Notes: generated by a model from the letters alone, not told the origin. A stretch of DNA of 64,000 nt from Salinicola peritrichatus (GCF_003206715.1 NZ_PZJU01000005.1:1-64000); one strand, 5' to 3'. Counted from the first letter of the stretch, positions 52,890 to 62,103 are shown. Program-made: numbers and translations.

Positions 52890-53975
52890 ATGAAAAAGCA
52901 CCGTATCGCGGTCATTCCGGGCGATGGCATCGGGCTCGAGGTCATCGAGGCGGGTAAGAGAGTGCTGGAAACGCTGGTGGAAAACCATCCGGACGTGAAC
53001 TTCGAATTCAAGACGTTCGACTGGAGTTCCCGGCGCTATCTGGAGCAAGGGGAGTACATCCCCGAAGGGGGATTGGAGGAGTTGAGAACCTTCGACGCCA
53101 TCTACTTCGGCGCCGTGGGCAGTGAGCAGGTGCCGGACCACGTTTCGCTATGGGACCTGCGGCTGAAGATCTGTCAGGGCTTCGATCAATACGCCAACGT
53201 CCGGCCGGCCCGCTTGCTGCCCGGGGTGAAGAGCCGCCTGCAGGGCGCCGAGAAGATCGACTGGGTGATCATTCGCGAGAACAGCGAAGGGGAGTATTCG
53301 GGCAATGGCGGACGGGTACACCAGGGATTGCCCGAGGAGGTCGGCACGGAGGTGTCGCTGTTCACCCGCAAGGGGGTCGAACGCATTCACCGCTTCGCGT
53401 TCGACATGGCGATGTCCCGGCCGCGGCGCAAGCTGACCCTGGTGACCAAATCCAACGCCCAGCGCCATGGCATGGTGCTGTGGGACGAAATCTTCTTCGA
53501 GGTGGCGAGGGAGTACCCTGAGGTCGAGGTCGATCGCGAGCTGGTGGATGCGATCACGACCCGCATGATACTCAAGCCGGAAACCCTGGACGTGGTCGTG
53601 GCCACCAATCTCCACGCCGACATCCTCTCCGATCTCGCGGCGGCGTTGAGCGGCAGCCTGGGCATCGCGCCCACGGCCAATCTCAATCCGGGCGGTGGAT
53701 TTCCTTCCATGTTCGAGCCGATCCATGGCTCGGCCTTCGACATTACCGGCAAGGGGATCGCCAATCCCGTCGGCGCCTTCTGGACGGCGGTGATGATGCT
53801 CGAGCATCTCGGCGAGAATGCGCTGGCCGGGCGGTTGATGGCGGCCATCGAAGAGGTCATCGGTTCCGGCCTGCAGGCGCCTGATCTTGGCGGTCAGGCG
53901 ACGACCCATGAAATCACTGCCGCAGTTTGCGATGCGGTTCGCCAAAAAGCGAAAGCCGTCCAAGCGGTTGGCTAA
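52890..53975 (+). CDS. Tartrate dehydrogenase / D-malate dehydrogenase family protein
   Basis: 361 residues with the beta-decarboxylating dehydrogenase fold: IAVIPGDGIGLEVI, IRENSEGEYSG, TKSNAQRHGMVLWDE, and ATNLHADILSDLAAAL with EPIHGSAFDITGKGIANP. The gene belongs to the TDH/DmlA group, acting on tartrate or D-malate with NAD and a divalent metal. GGAG is placed well before the ATG at 52890, so the upstream in-frame ATG codons are not used. It is the last gene of the operon. Confidence 0.88.
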   Translation: MKKHRIAVIPGDGIGLEVIEAGKRVLETLVENHPDVNFEFKTFDWSSRRYLEQGEYIPEGGLEELRTFDAIYFGAVGSEQVPDHVSLWDLRLKICQGFDQYANVRPARLLPGVKSRLQGAEKIDWVIIRENSEGEYSGNGGRVHQGLPEEVGTEVSLFTRKGVERIHRFAFDMAMSRPRRKLTLVTKSNAQRHGMVLWDEIFFEVAREYPEVEVDRELVDAITTRMILKPETLDVVVATNLHADILSDLAAALSGSLGIAPTANLNPGGGFPSMFEPIHGSAFDITGKGIANPVGAFWTAVMMLEHLGENALAGRLMAAIEEVIGSGLQAPDLGGQATTHEITAAVCDAVRQKAKAVQAVG

Positions 53976-54033
53976 ACCGCTTCCTGCACGGTGTGGATCA
54001 ACGGTCCGTTCTGTTCGAAACCGAATACTTGAG

Positions 54034-55263
54034 TCAACCGGTGTGGTATGCCTGACCTCGACGCTCTTTCATCAACAGGCGAGCGGCCACCGTGGCGGCG
54101 ACGATACCGGCCGTGGCAGCCACCATCATCGCCCAGCGCGGTCCCGCGTTATCGGCGATCCAGCCGACGATGGGTGCGCCGAGCGGCGTGCCGCCCATGA
54201 TCACCGCCATGCGCAGGGCCATGACACGCCCGCGCATGGCGGGCTCCGTCGTGAGTTGCATCAATGCATTGGAAGCGGTGTTGAAGGTGAGCGCCGAGAG
54301 CCCGGTCAGCGTCAACATGGCGGCGAACACGATCGTGTTGGGCGCGATGCCGGCCAGCGTGCAGAAAACGCCGAAGGCGAGCGTGGAGAGGCAAAGCTGG
54401 CGCAGGCTCGGACGCTCGCGGCGTGCGGCCAACAGTGCGCCACTGACCGAGCCGATCGCCAGCGCCGAGGTGAGAACGCCGTACTGGCTGGCATCGCCGT
54501 GAAAGACGCTCACCGACATGGTCGAAATGTAGATCGGAAAATTGAAGCCGAAGGTCCCGATCAGAAACAGCATGACCAGAATCGTCTTGAGATCGGGGCG
54601 GCCCCATACGTAGCGGAAACCCTCCAACAGACCGCCGGCTCGCTGCCCCGGCCTTGGCATGGTGTACAGCTGGTCGGTTCGCAGCAGAAAGAGCGATCCC
54701 AGTACGGCGGCGAACGAGACCGCATTGATCAAAAAGACCCAGCCGGTGCCGATGGCGGCGATCAGCACGCCGGCCACCGCCGGACCGATCATCCGCGCAC
54801 TGTTGAACGATGTCGAGTTCAGGGCGACCGCATTGGCCAGATACCGCTCGCCGACCAGGTCGTTGACGAACACCTGGCGGGCGGGGCCGTCGAAGGCGGT
54901 CACGCAACCGAGACCCAGGGCGAAGGCGTAGACCTGCCACAGCGTGACCACGCCGGTGACGGTGACGAGGCCAAGACCCAACGCCAGCAAGCCCAGCAGC
55001 GCCTGGGTCAGCATGATCAATCGGCGGCGGTCGAAGCGATCCGCGGCGTATCCGGTGAACGGCAACAGCAACAGTTGCGGGCCGAACTGCAGCGCCATGG
55101 TAATACCCACGGCGCTGGCGTTGTGGTCGGTGAGGATGGTAAGCACCAGCCAGTCCTGGGCCACGCGCTGCATCCAGGTGCCGATGTTGGAGACCAGCGC
55201 ACCAATGGCCCAGACCCGATAGTTGTAGAGTCGCAGTGAGCGGAAGAGTCGGGTATCGCTCAT
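54034..55263 (-). CDS. MFS transporter (EntS-like exporter)
   Basis: 409 residues, about twelve membrane helices. The EntS/enterobactin-type start (RLYNYRVWAIGALVSNIGTWMQRVAQDWLVL) and DRFDRRR motif between helices 2 and 3 are present. Exporters of this type move siderophores or drugs. No siderophore gene is nearby. It is convergent with the dehydrogenase gene across 58 bp. Confidence 0.85.
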   Translation of the reverse strand: MSDTRLFRSLRLYNYRVWAIGALVSNIGTWMQRVAQDWLVLTILTDHNASAVGITMALQFGPQLLLLPFTGYAADRFDRRRLIMLTQALLGLLALGLGLVTVTGVVTLWQVYAFALGLGCVTAFDGPARQVFVNDLVGERYLANAVALNSTSFNSARMIGPAVAGVLIAAIGTGWVFLINAVSFAAVLGSLFLLRTDQLYTMPRPGQRAGGLLEGFRYVWGRPDLKTILVMLFLIGTFGFNFPIYISTMSVSVFHGDASQYGVLTSALAIGSVSGALLAARRERPSLRQLCLSTLAFGVFCTLAGIAPNTIVFAAMLTLTGLSALTFNTASNALMQLTTEPAMRGRVMALRMAVIMGGTPLGAPIVGWIADNAGPRWAMMVAATAGIVAATVAARLLMKERRGQAYHTG

Positions 55264-55443
55264 TGCTCGGGTGATGGGCAGTGAGGGGGCAAGCGCGACA
55301 TTGAACGGTTCGTGGTCATGCGAAGATCGAAGACTCCTTGTCCGTGAAGCCGGCGCCGATCCGAATTCCCTGACCGGCGTTCCCGCTTTCCGCGACAGGC
55401 GGCTGATATCTTAGGGGCAACAGCCCTAGTGTAACGCGTTTGG

Positions 55444-56034
55444 TCAGAAGGGCGGAGCACGGTGGGCACGCTGACGTTTGCCGGCCTCCATCCACCAGGC
55501 CAGATCGTCGGCAAACCGGCCGAAGGCGCGCTCGAAGGAAGCGCCGGCATCACCGACCGGCGTACCGTCATCGTCCAGCGTCCTGGCGATCTGGCCGACC
55601 GCCACCGTGCTGGAGATGACCACCATGCCCATCTCGGCCAGCGTGCCGTGCCAGGCGAGGTTGGCGTGGGCACCGCCGAGGCGGCCGGCCGAGTAGCTGA
55701 CGATGCCCGCCGGGCGCCAGAACCACTCTTCCAGAAAGTAATCGGTCAGGTTCTTCAATCCCGGCTGCATGCCCCAGTTGTATTCGCCGGTGACGAAGAC
55801 GAAGCCATCCGCCTCGCGAATCTTGCCTGCCAGGGTTTCCATCGCCTCCGGCGCCTCGCCCTTGGGATACTCCTTGTACATGCGATCGAGCATCGGCAGG
55901 TCGATGGCCTTGGCATCGATCAGCTCGGCATCGGTGCCCCGGGCATTGAGCGTGCGTACGGCGTAGTCGGCCAGGCGAATGCCGGCACGGTCGGATCGGT
56001 AGGAACCGTAGAAGACGAGAATACGATCGGTCAT
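55444..56034 (-). CDS. NADPH-dependent FMN reductase
   Basis: 196 residues with a flavodoxin-like fold: ILVFYGSYRSDRAGIRLADYAV at the start, TGEYNWGMQPGLKNLTDYF, and YSAGRLGGAHANLA. These reductases supply reduced flavin or reduce quinones, azo dyes and chromate. Located 180 bp upstream (minus-strand sense) of the MFS gene with a separate start, so not clearly co-transcribed. Confidence 0.87.
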   Translation of the reverse strand: MTDRILVFYGSYRSDRAGIRLADYAVRTLNARGTDAELIDAKAIDLPMLDRMYKEYPKGEAPEAMETLAGKIREADGFVFVTGEYNWGMQPGLKNLTDYFLEEWFWRPAGIVSYSAGRLGGAHANLAWHGTLAEMGMVVISSTVAVGQIARTLDDDGTPVGDAGASFERAFGRFADDLAWWMEAGKRQRAHRAPPF

Positions 56035-56259
56035 GGAAAGCTCCGTGAAGGCAAGCGGGCTGGAAGTGACAGGCTCTGTCAGGTTAGCGCCGTCGTGGTA
56101 AAGCCTTCATGGCCGAGCCAGGTGAACCTTTCGAGATTGGCGTGAGGCGGTGAGAGCGAAAGGTCGCAAGGCATTTCTTAACACGCTATCTTTCTCTCAC
56201 ATCGATGGCGATGAGGCGCTGATCGCATCGTCGGGTCCACTGTCCATCATGGAGATGAG

Positions 56260-57114
56260 ATGAGCGACTACACCCCACCCAAAGTCTGGGTTCCGAAAGA
56301 GAGCGGCGGCAAGTTCGCCAGCATCAACCGGCCGGTGGCCGGACCGACCCACGAAAAGACGCTACCGGTCGGCAAGCATCCATTCCAGCTCTACTCGCTG
56401 GCCACGCCCAATGGCGTCAAGGTCACGGTGATGTTCGAAGAATTGTTGGCACTGGGCAAGGATGCGGAGTATGACGCCTGGTTGATCAGGATCGGCGATG
56501 GCGATCAGTTCGGCAGCGGCTTCGTCGAGGTCAATCCGAACTCCAAGATTCCGGCGCTGATGGATTACAGCGGCAAGGAGCCGATCCGCGTGTTCGAGTC
56601 GGGCTCGATCCTGCTGCACCTGGCGCAGAAGTTCGGTGCCTTCCTGCCGACCGACCCGGCCAAACGCGTCGAGACGATGAACTGGCTGTTCTGGCAAATG
56701 GGCAGTGCGCCATACCTGGGTGGCGGTTTCGGCCACTTCTATGCCTATGCGCCGACCAAGATCGAGTACGCCATCGACCGCTTCAGCATGGAAGCCAAGC
56801 GCCAGCTCGACGTGCTCGACCGGCGCCTGGCGGAAACGCGCTATCTGGCCGGCGACGAGTACACCATCGCCGATATCGCCACCTGGTCCTGGTACGGTCA
56901 ACTGGCGCTGGGCCGGCTCTACGAGGCGGCGGAGTTTCTCGACGTTGCGAGTTACGCGAACGTCCAGCGCTGGGCCAGGGAGATCGACGCGCGTCCGGCG
57001 GTACAGCGCGGACGCATGGTCAACCGCGTTTTCGGCGAACCCGAGACGCAGCTTCACGAGCGTCACGACGCCAGCGACTTCGAGACCCGGACGCAGGACA
57101 AGATTGGCGACTAA
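56260..57114 (+). CDS. yghU: YghU-like glutathione S-transferase
   Basis: 284 residues. The long N-terminal extension typical of YghU (YTPPKVWVPKESGGKFASINRP) is followed by a thioredoxin-like domain with LVNPNSKIPAL-type NPNSKIPAL, FESGSILLHLA and a helical C-domain (GDEYTIADIATWSWYG). Nu-class members bind two glutathiones and reduce disulfides or peroxides. ATG follows GGAGATGAG. Confidence 0.92.
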   Translation: MSDYTPPKVWVPKESGGKFASINRPVAGPTHEKTLPVGKHPFQLYSLATPNGVKVTVMFEELLALGKDAEYDAWLIRIGDGDQFGSGFVEVNPNSKIPALMDYSGKEPIRVFESGSILLHLAQKFGAFLPTDPAKRVETMNWLFWQMGSAPYLGGGFGHFYAYAPTKIEYAIDRFSMEAKRQLDVLDRRLAETRYLAGDEYTIADIATWSWYGQLALGRLYEAAEFLDVASYANVQRWAREIDARPAVQRGRMVNRVFGEPETQLHERHDASDFETRTQDKIGD

Positions 57115-57137
57115 TCTACTGCTTCCTCCAGCCTGAC

Positions 57138-57159
57138 GGCCCGGCCTCCTGGTCGGGCC
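57138..57159. terminator. Bidirectional terminator between yghU and the TetR gene
   Basis: Stem GGCCCGGCC / GGTCGGGCC, one mismatch, loop TCCT, between convergent genes. No strong T-run is present on either strand. Confidence 0.5.
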
Positions 57160-57162
57160 AGT

Positions 57163-57753
57163 TCACTCCTTCGGCACACCGAGCAGCGCGAGCGCCGGTG
57201 CCACAATGCCTTCCAGCAGCGCCCGCTCGGGGCGAATCCTGGCCAGTACCCGCATGCCGACCAGCACGCCGAGCAGATGCCGCGCGAGATCGTCCGCCGA
57301 TTGTGATGCCATGATTGTGCCATCCGCCTTTCCGGCGACGATTTGTCGGCGAAAGAAGGCTTCCATCTCGAACAGGGTCGTGGCTACAACGTCCTGGAAC
57401 CCCGCGTCGTGGGGGGCGATTTCGAGTGCCGCGTTGATCAGCATGCATCCCTTGCGGTCAGAATCGTCGAGTGAGCGCTGGATGACTTCGGCGAAGAAGG
57501 CGTCGATCGCTGTGCGTGGCGGTAGCGTCTCGCACCGTGCGATGCGCTCGACGATGCTGTCCGCCACATAGCGGTCCAAAGTCTTGCGGTAGAGAGCCCG
57601 CTTGTCGCCGAAGGCGTTATAAAGGCTAGCCCCTGTCAGTCCAGTATTCTCGCTCAGGCCCCGCAGCGAGGTGCCATCGAAGCCCCGCGTCCAGAAACAT
57701 CGCGCTGCAGCGTCGAGCACTTCCTCTTCATTGAATTTCCGTGGTCTGGCCAT
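57163..57753 (-). CDS. TetR-family transcriptional repressor
   Basis: 196 residues. The TetR HTH (EVLDAAARCFWTRGFDGTSLR, then GLTGASLYNAFGDKRALYRK) is followed by a C-terminal TetR_C-type domain with Cys in KGCMLINAALE. The ATG at 57753 (MARPRKFNEEE) is the usual start for this subfamily and is preferred over 57804. It is divergent from a glutathione transferase gene and likely represses it through the palindrome at 57815-57836. Confidence 0.9.
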   Translation of the reverse strand: MARPRKFNEEEVLDAAARCFWTRGFDGTSLRGLSENTGLTGASLYNAFGDKRALYRKTLDRYVADSIVERIARCETLPPRTAIDAFFAEVIQRSLDDSDRKGCMLINAALEIAPHDAGFQDVVATTLFEMEAFFRRQIVAGKADGTIMASQSADDLARHLLGVLVGMRVLARIRPERALLEGIVAPALALLGVPKE

Positions 57754-57814
57754 CTCGTTCCGAAAGGTGCGTGAATCGGTCGCTTCATCTTGCCAGTGGG
57801 GCAAGCTTCCTGCA

Positions 57815-57836
57815 TTTTATAACAGTCGATATAAAA
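57815..57836. promoter_or_regulatory. Candidate TetR operator in the GST divergent region
   Basis: Arms TTTTATA and TATAAAA, perfect, around an 8-nt spacer, lie in the 104-bp region between the TetR and glutathione transferase genes. Confidence 0.5.
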
Positions 57837-57857
57837 CTAGTATCCTCAGGAGTATTC

Positions 57858-58556
57858 ATGATTCGTTTCTATTTCCATCCCACACCCAACCCCGCCAAGA
57901 TCGCACTGTTCCTCGAGGAAGCCGGGTTGCCTTACGAAGCCATTCCCGTCGATACCGGCAAGGGCGAACAGCACGCTCCGGCCTTTCGCGCCATCAATCC
58001 GAACGGCAAGGTGCCCGCCATCGTGGACACCGAAGGCCCCGGCGGCAGGGAAGCACGAGTATTCGATTCGACCGCCATCCTGCTCTATCTGGCGGAGAAA
58101 ACCGGCAAGTTCCTGGGGGCGCCCGAGGATCGCCCGGAGCTCTTGTCCTGGCTGATGTTCATCGCCACCGGGCTAGGGCCGTTCTCCGGCCAGGCGGTGC
58201 ATTTCCAGTATGCGGCACCCGATGGACTCGATTATGCGGTCAACCGCTATCGCCGCGAGGTCGAACGCCACTATCGAGTGCTGAACGATCATCTCATCGG
58301 ACGCGACTTCCTCGTTGGCGACGGCTACACCATCGCCGATATCTCCGCCTGGGGATGGATCGATCGTGTACCGCGCGTGTTGAAAGGCGAGAAGGAGCCG
58401 CTGGCGGCATTCCCGGAAATCGAGCGCTGGTTCGCGGCCGTGGATGCTCGTCCTGCCGTGGCCCGTGCACGGATGGTGGAGAAGCGCCATGCATTCAAGA
58501 CCGAGATCGACGAGGAAGCGAAGCGCGCCCTGTTTCCCTCGAACTATTCACAGTGA
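57858..58556 (+). CDS. Glutathione S-transferase (YfcG/Nu-like)
   Basis: 232 residues with IRFYFHPTPNPAKIALFLEE, AINPNGKVPAIVD, DSTAILLYLAEKTGKF and GDGYTIADISAWGWI. AGGAG precedes the ATG at 57858, so the upstream in-frame start at 57741, which runs antisense to tetR, is not used. It should detoxify electrophiles or reduce disulfides. It is followed 61 bp later by a similar gene. Confidence 0.9.
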   Translation: MIRFYFHPTPNPAKIALFLEEAGLPYEAIPVDTGKGEQHAPAFRAINPNGKVPAIVDTEGPGGREARVFDSTAILLYLAEKTGKFLGAPEDRPELLSWLMFIATGLGPFSGQAVHFQYAAPDGLDYAVNRYRREVERHYRVLNDHLIGRDFLVGDGYTIADISAWGWIDRVPRVLKGEKEPLAAFPEIERWFAAVDARPAVARARMVEKRHAFKTEIDEEAKRALFPSNYSQ

Positions 58557-58617
58557 ACCGTCACGCTGACTCATACGCGATGAGTCCTGCGCCCCCGCGA
58601 GCTGACAAGGAGTGCAT

Positions 58618-59319
58618 ATGATCACGCTTTACTACTGGCCGACGCCGAACGGACACAAGATCACGCTGTTCTTGGAAGAAGCGGGGCTGGACTACCGGCT
58701 TCACCCAATCGATATCAGCGCGGGCGATCAGTTCGAACCCGATTACCTCGACATTTCTCCAAACAACAAGATGCCGGCGATCGTCGACGACGATCCGCCG
58801 GACGGGGGCGAGCCGGTCAGCGTCTTCGAGTCCGGCGCGATTTTGCTGTATCTGGCCGAGAAAACCGGCAAGTTCCTGCCCAGCGACTTTCGCGCACGCA
58901 AGACAGTGATGGAGTGGCTGTTCTGGCAGATGGGCGGGCTAGGGCCGATGGCCGGCCAGAATCACCATTTCGGCGTTTACGCGCCGGAAAAGATCCCCTA
59001 CGCCATCGACCGCTACGTCAACGAGACCAACCGGCTCTACGGCGTGCTCGATCGTCGCTTGGCCGAGCGTACGTTCATCGCGGGCGACGATTACAGCATT
59101 GCCGACATGGCCTGTTACCCATGGATCGTACCGTGGCAGCGGCAACGGCAGAACCTCGACGACTTCGCTCACCTTCGGCGCTGGTTCGATAGTGTCGCGC
59201 AGCGTCCCGCCACGCAGCGCGCCTACGCCAAGGGAGAGCCATTCTCTTCGCGGCCCGCAGTCACCGAGGAGGGCAAGAAGATCCTGTTCGGCCAGCGTTC
59301 GACCCATCTGCGGCGTTGA
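58618..59319 (+). CDS. Glutathione S-transferase (YfcG/Nu-like)
   Basis: 233 residues with ITLYYWPTPNGHKITLFLEE, DISPNNKMPAIVDDD, FESGAILLYLAEKTGKF and GDDYSIADMACYPWIVP. It differs from the preceding gene in many positions, so duplication was not recent. AAGGAG lies before the ATG at 58618. It is probably co-regulated with the upstream gene by TetR. Confidence 0.9.
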   Translation: MITLYYWPTPNGHKITLFLEEAGLDYRLHPIDISAGDQFEPDYLDISPNNKMPAIVDDDPPDGGEPVSVFESGAILLYLAEKTGKFLPSDFRARKTVMEWLFWQMGGLGPMAGQNHHFGVYAPEKIPYAIDRYVNETNRLYGVLDRRLAERTFIAGDDYSIADMACYPWIVPWQRQRQNLDDFAHLRRWFDSVAQRPATQRAYAKGEPFSSRPAVTEEGKKILFGQRSTHLRR

Positions 59320-59373
59320 GTTGCCCGGCGCTTCACTCGAACGACCAGGCTATGCATACCGATCCAATGTGAT

Positions 59374-59404
59374 GACCAGCCGATGCCAACGGTGCCGGCT
59401 GGTC
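59374..59404 (+). terminator. Terminator-like hairpin after the GST pair
   Basis: Perfect 9-bp stem GACCAGCCG / CGGCTGGTC, 54 bp after the stop codon and 68 bp before the symporter gene. No long T-run. Confidence 0.5.
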
Positions 59405-59472
59405 GTGTCACGTGTGAACGTGGCGGCTCATCTACACTGAATCGACCTCATGACTGACAGGGAACGATAAAC

Positions 59473-60723
59473 ATGCGGCGTTTGATGCGGCTGTATTTCG
59501 ATGCCTCGCTGATCCTGCGGGTCACCATCGCCCTGGTGCTCGGCGTGGCCGTCGGCTTTATCGGCGGCGAGACGGTGGCGGCCTGGCTTGCGCCGTTCGG
59601 CGATCTGCTGCTGCGGTTGCTACAGTTTTTGATCGTGCCGATCGTACTGTTCACCCTGATGGTCGGCATCAACCAGGCTAGCCTTGGCCGGCTCGGTCGC
59701 ATGGGCGGCAAGGTATTCCTCTATTATGTCGCTACCTCGGCGTTGGCGATCGTCGTCGGTCTCACGGTGGCAACGCTGCTGTCGCCGGGCAGCGGCATGA
59801 CGCCGGACGAAAGCGCCAGTATCGATGTGCCGGAAAATCCCGGAATCGTCAGCGTGTTGCTGAGCATCGTGCCGAAAAACATCGCCGCCGCCTTCGCCGA
59901 ACCCAATCTGCTGGGGATCATCTTCACCGCGTTTGTCTTCGGCATCGCGCTGCTGAAGCTGCGCCAGGGCGATAGCCAGTCCGAGTTGGGCGAGAAGCTC
60001 TACGGCGTCATCGAAGGGCTCAACGCGGTGACCATGAAGGTGATGGAAGGCGTGCTTCAGTATGTCCCCATCGGCGTGTTTGCGATCGTTGCCGGTACTG
60101 TGGCCGAACAGGGATTGAATACCATTCTGTCGCTCGGAAAGATGGTCCTGGTGCTTTATCTGGCGTTGGCGGTTCATCTGTTGATCTATTGCGTGATGAT
60201 GAGCGCCTTCGGCGTGCGTTTGCGGACGTTCTTCCGCGAGGCGCGCACACCGATGACCACGGCATTCGCGACCCAGAGCAGCACCGGAACCTTGCCGTTG
60301 ACACTGAATGCGGCACGGCGTCTCGGTATCACCCAGAGCTTCTATGGATTCAGCCTGCCGCTGGGCGCGACAATCAATATGGATGGCGCGGCGATACGGA
60401 TCGCCGTTTCTGCCGTGTTCGCCGCCAATGTCGTCGGCATGCGGCTGGATGTCATGAGCATGATCGAGATCGTGTTGATCGGCACGCTGACCTCCATTGG
60501 CACGGCCGGGGTGCCCGGCGCCGGCATTGTGATGATCGCGACGGTCTTCGCGCAGGTAGGGCTGCCGATCGAGACCGTGGCGCTTTTGACCTCGATTGAT
60601 GCACTGGTCGGCATGGGCTGTACCGCACTCAATGTGACCGGTGATCTGGCGGGCACGGCCATTATCGCCCGTAGCGAAGGAGAGCGGCTCGAATCGCAGC
60701 CGCCCGAACGGCATGCCGTTTGA
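59473..60723 (+). CDS. Dicarboxylate/amino acid:cation symporter (DAACS, GltP-like)
   Basis: 416 residues with eight to ten membrane helices. The DAACS core includes the serine-rich loop TAFATQSSTGTLPLT, NMDGAAI and a C-terminal VPGAGIVMIATVF hairpin region. Family members import glutamate, aspartate, succinate or related acids with Na+ or H+. It is followed 30 bp later by a SolA-like oxidase gene, suggesting an imported amino acid is its substrate. Confidence 0.9.
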   Translation: MRRLMRLYFDASLILRVTIALVLGVAVGFIGGETVAAWLAPFGDLLLRLLQFLIVPIVLFTLMVGINQASLGRLGRMGGKVFLYYVATSALAIVVGLTVATLLSPGSGMTPDESASIDVPENPGIVSVLLSIVPKNIAAAFAEPNLLGIIFTAFVFGIALLKLRQGDSQSELGEKLYGVIEGLNAVTMKVMEGVLQYVPIGVFAIVAGTVAEQGLNTILSLGKMVLVLYLALAVHLLIYCVMMSAFGVRLRTFFREARTPMTTAFATQSSTGTLPLTLNAARRLGITQSFYGFSLPLGATINMDGAAIRIAVSAVFAANVVGMRLDVMSMIEIVLIGTLTSIGTAGVPGAGIVMIATVFAQVGLPIETVALLTSIDALVGMGCTALNVTGDLAGTAIIARSEGERLESQPPERHAV

Positions 60724-60753
60724 GCGGGCGATATCTCTTCAGGAACGTTTCGA

Positions 60754-61908
60754 ATGACTGCTAGATACACAACCCATTTGATCATTGGCGCCGGCAGCAT
60801 GGGGCTGGCCGCCGCCGATTATCTGTCCAAGAGCGGGGCGACATCCGTGCGCGTGCTGGATGCTCACCGCCCACCCCATGACCAGGGAGCCCATCACGGC
60901 GAAACCCGGCTGATCCGCCTGGCTTACGGCGAGGGCAGCGGCTATGTCGCACTGGCGCTGCGTGCGCTGGAACGCTGGCAACAGCTCGAACGCGAGACCG
61001 GTGAAGCACTGTTGTTGCCCTGCGGCGTGGTCAATCTCGGCTCGGAAGCGTCGCCGTTCATTCAGCAGGTGGAGGCGAGTGCGCGGCAGTTCGATTTGTC
61101 ATTGGAGAGGCTCGGCGGCGACGCTGCGTCGAAGCGCTGGCCAGGCTGGCGGCTGGACGCATCGCTGGTCGGCGCATTCGAACCCCGCGCCGGAGCGCTG
61201 CGGGTGGAACGTATCGTCGACTGCTGGCGGCGGCGAGTCGAGGCGGACCCGAATATCACCCTGACCACCGACGCCCAGGTGGTCGAACTCTCGCCCCTGG
61301 CGGCGGGCGGCTTCGAGGCGGTGTGCGCCGATGGCCGACGCTTCGGGGCCGAGCGTGTTTTGGTAGCGGCCGGGCAGCATCTGGCACCACTACTGTCGAC
61401 GCTCGATATCAGCCTGCCACTGACGCGGGTGCGCAAGACCTTCGCCTGGTTCGAAGCCGATGCGCGCTACCACCACGAGCGCTTTCCCGGCTTCAGCCTG
61501 ATCGATTCCGAACTCGGCGACTATTACGGTTTCCCGGATATCGACGGTGCCGGTTTCAAGATCGGCCGCCACGATGCCGGCCAGCCGCTCGAGCCCGGTG
61601 AACCGATGGCGCCGTTCGGCGGCCATACCGAGGATCTCGCCGAACTGAGGCAGATCATCGAGCGCTATCTGCCCGGCGTCGGTGCGTTGCGCCACGGCGC
61701 GGTGTGCCAATACATCCGCACGCCGGACGAGGATTTCCTGATCGACGAACCGTTACCGGGGCTGATCGTCGCCGGCGGTTTTTCCGGCCACGGCTTCAAG
61801 TTCGCCAGCGCCCTGGGTGAGGCGCTGGCGGCCTGGCTGGAGCACGGCGAGATCGCGCCCGAGCTGGCCGCCTTCGGACGGGCACGCTTCGCTGCTTCCG
61901 GGAGGTGA
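60754..61908 (+). CDS. solA: SolA/MSOX-type FAD-dependent amine oxidase
   Basis: 384 residues. FAD-binding GAGSMGLAAADYL near the N-terminus and the covalent-flavin Cys in AVCQYIRTPDEDFLID, as in N-methyltryptophan and sarcosine oxidases. The C-terminal GFSGHGFKFA is typical of the family. It oxidises secondary N-methyl amino acids to formaldehyde, amino acid and peroxide. The exact substrate is uncertain. Confidence 0.88.
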   Translation: MTARYTTHLIIGAGSMGLAAADYLSKSGATSVRVLDAHRPPHDQGAHHGETRLIRLAYGEGSGYVALALRALERWQQLERETGEALLLPCGVVNLGSEASPFIQQVEASARQFDLSLERLGGDAASKRWPGWRLDASLVGAFEPRAGALRVERIVDCWRRRVEADPNITLTTDAQVVELSPLAAGGFEAVCADGRRFGAERVLVAAGQHLAPLLSTLDISLPLTRVRKTFAWFEADARYHHERFPGFSLIDSELGDYYGFPDIDGAGFKIGRHDAGQPLEPGEPMAPFGGHTEDLAELRQIIERYLPGVGALRHGAVCQYIRTPDEDFLIDEPLPGLIVAGGFSGHGFKFASALGEALAAWLEHGEIAPELAAFGRARFAASGR

Positions 61909-61938
61909 CCCTGGCAAGGTGATACCGAAGTGCCGAGA

Positions 61939-61967
61939 CCCGCGATGGACATGCCTGTCATCGCGGG
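61939..61967 (+). terminator. Hairpin terminator after the solA gene
   Basis: Arms CCCGCGATG and CATCGCGGG with an inner ACA/TGT extension, 30 bp after the stop codon. T-run absent. Confidence 0.5.
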
Positions 61968-62103
61968 AAGCGCTTCAAGGTTTTCGCGCGCGGTGCCGAT
62001 AAATTGACAGGTGGCCTGGAGCTCCCATGTGGGACGCTTGCCATGATGTGCTGGTGCTTGTCGCTTCGGACCGAATGCCCGGAAACACAGGGAGAGAATC
62101 GTG

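Noticed and set aside
51426-53141. 571-codon minus-strand open frame
   Set aside because: Antisense to the MmgE/PrpD gene and the start of the dehydrogenase gene; no domain seen.
53887-55239. 450-codon plus-strand open frame
   Set aside because: Antisense to the MFS gene, with a Gln/His/Asp-rich translation that shows no membrane segments or motifs.
59620-60714. 364-codon minus-strand open frame
   Set aside because: Antisense to the DAACS symporter gene and low in complexity.
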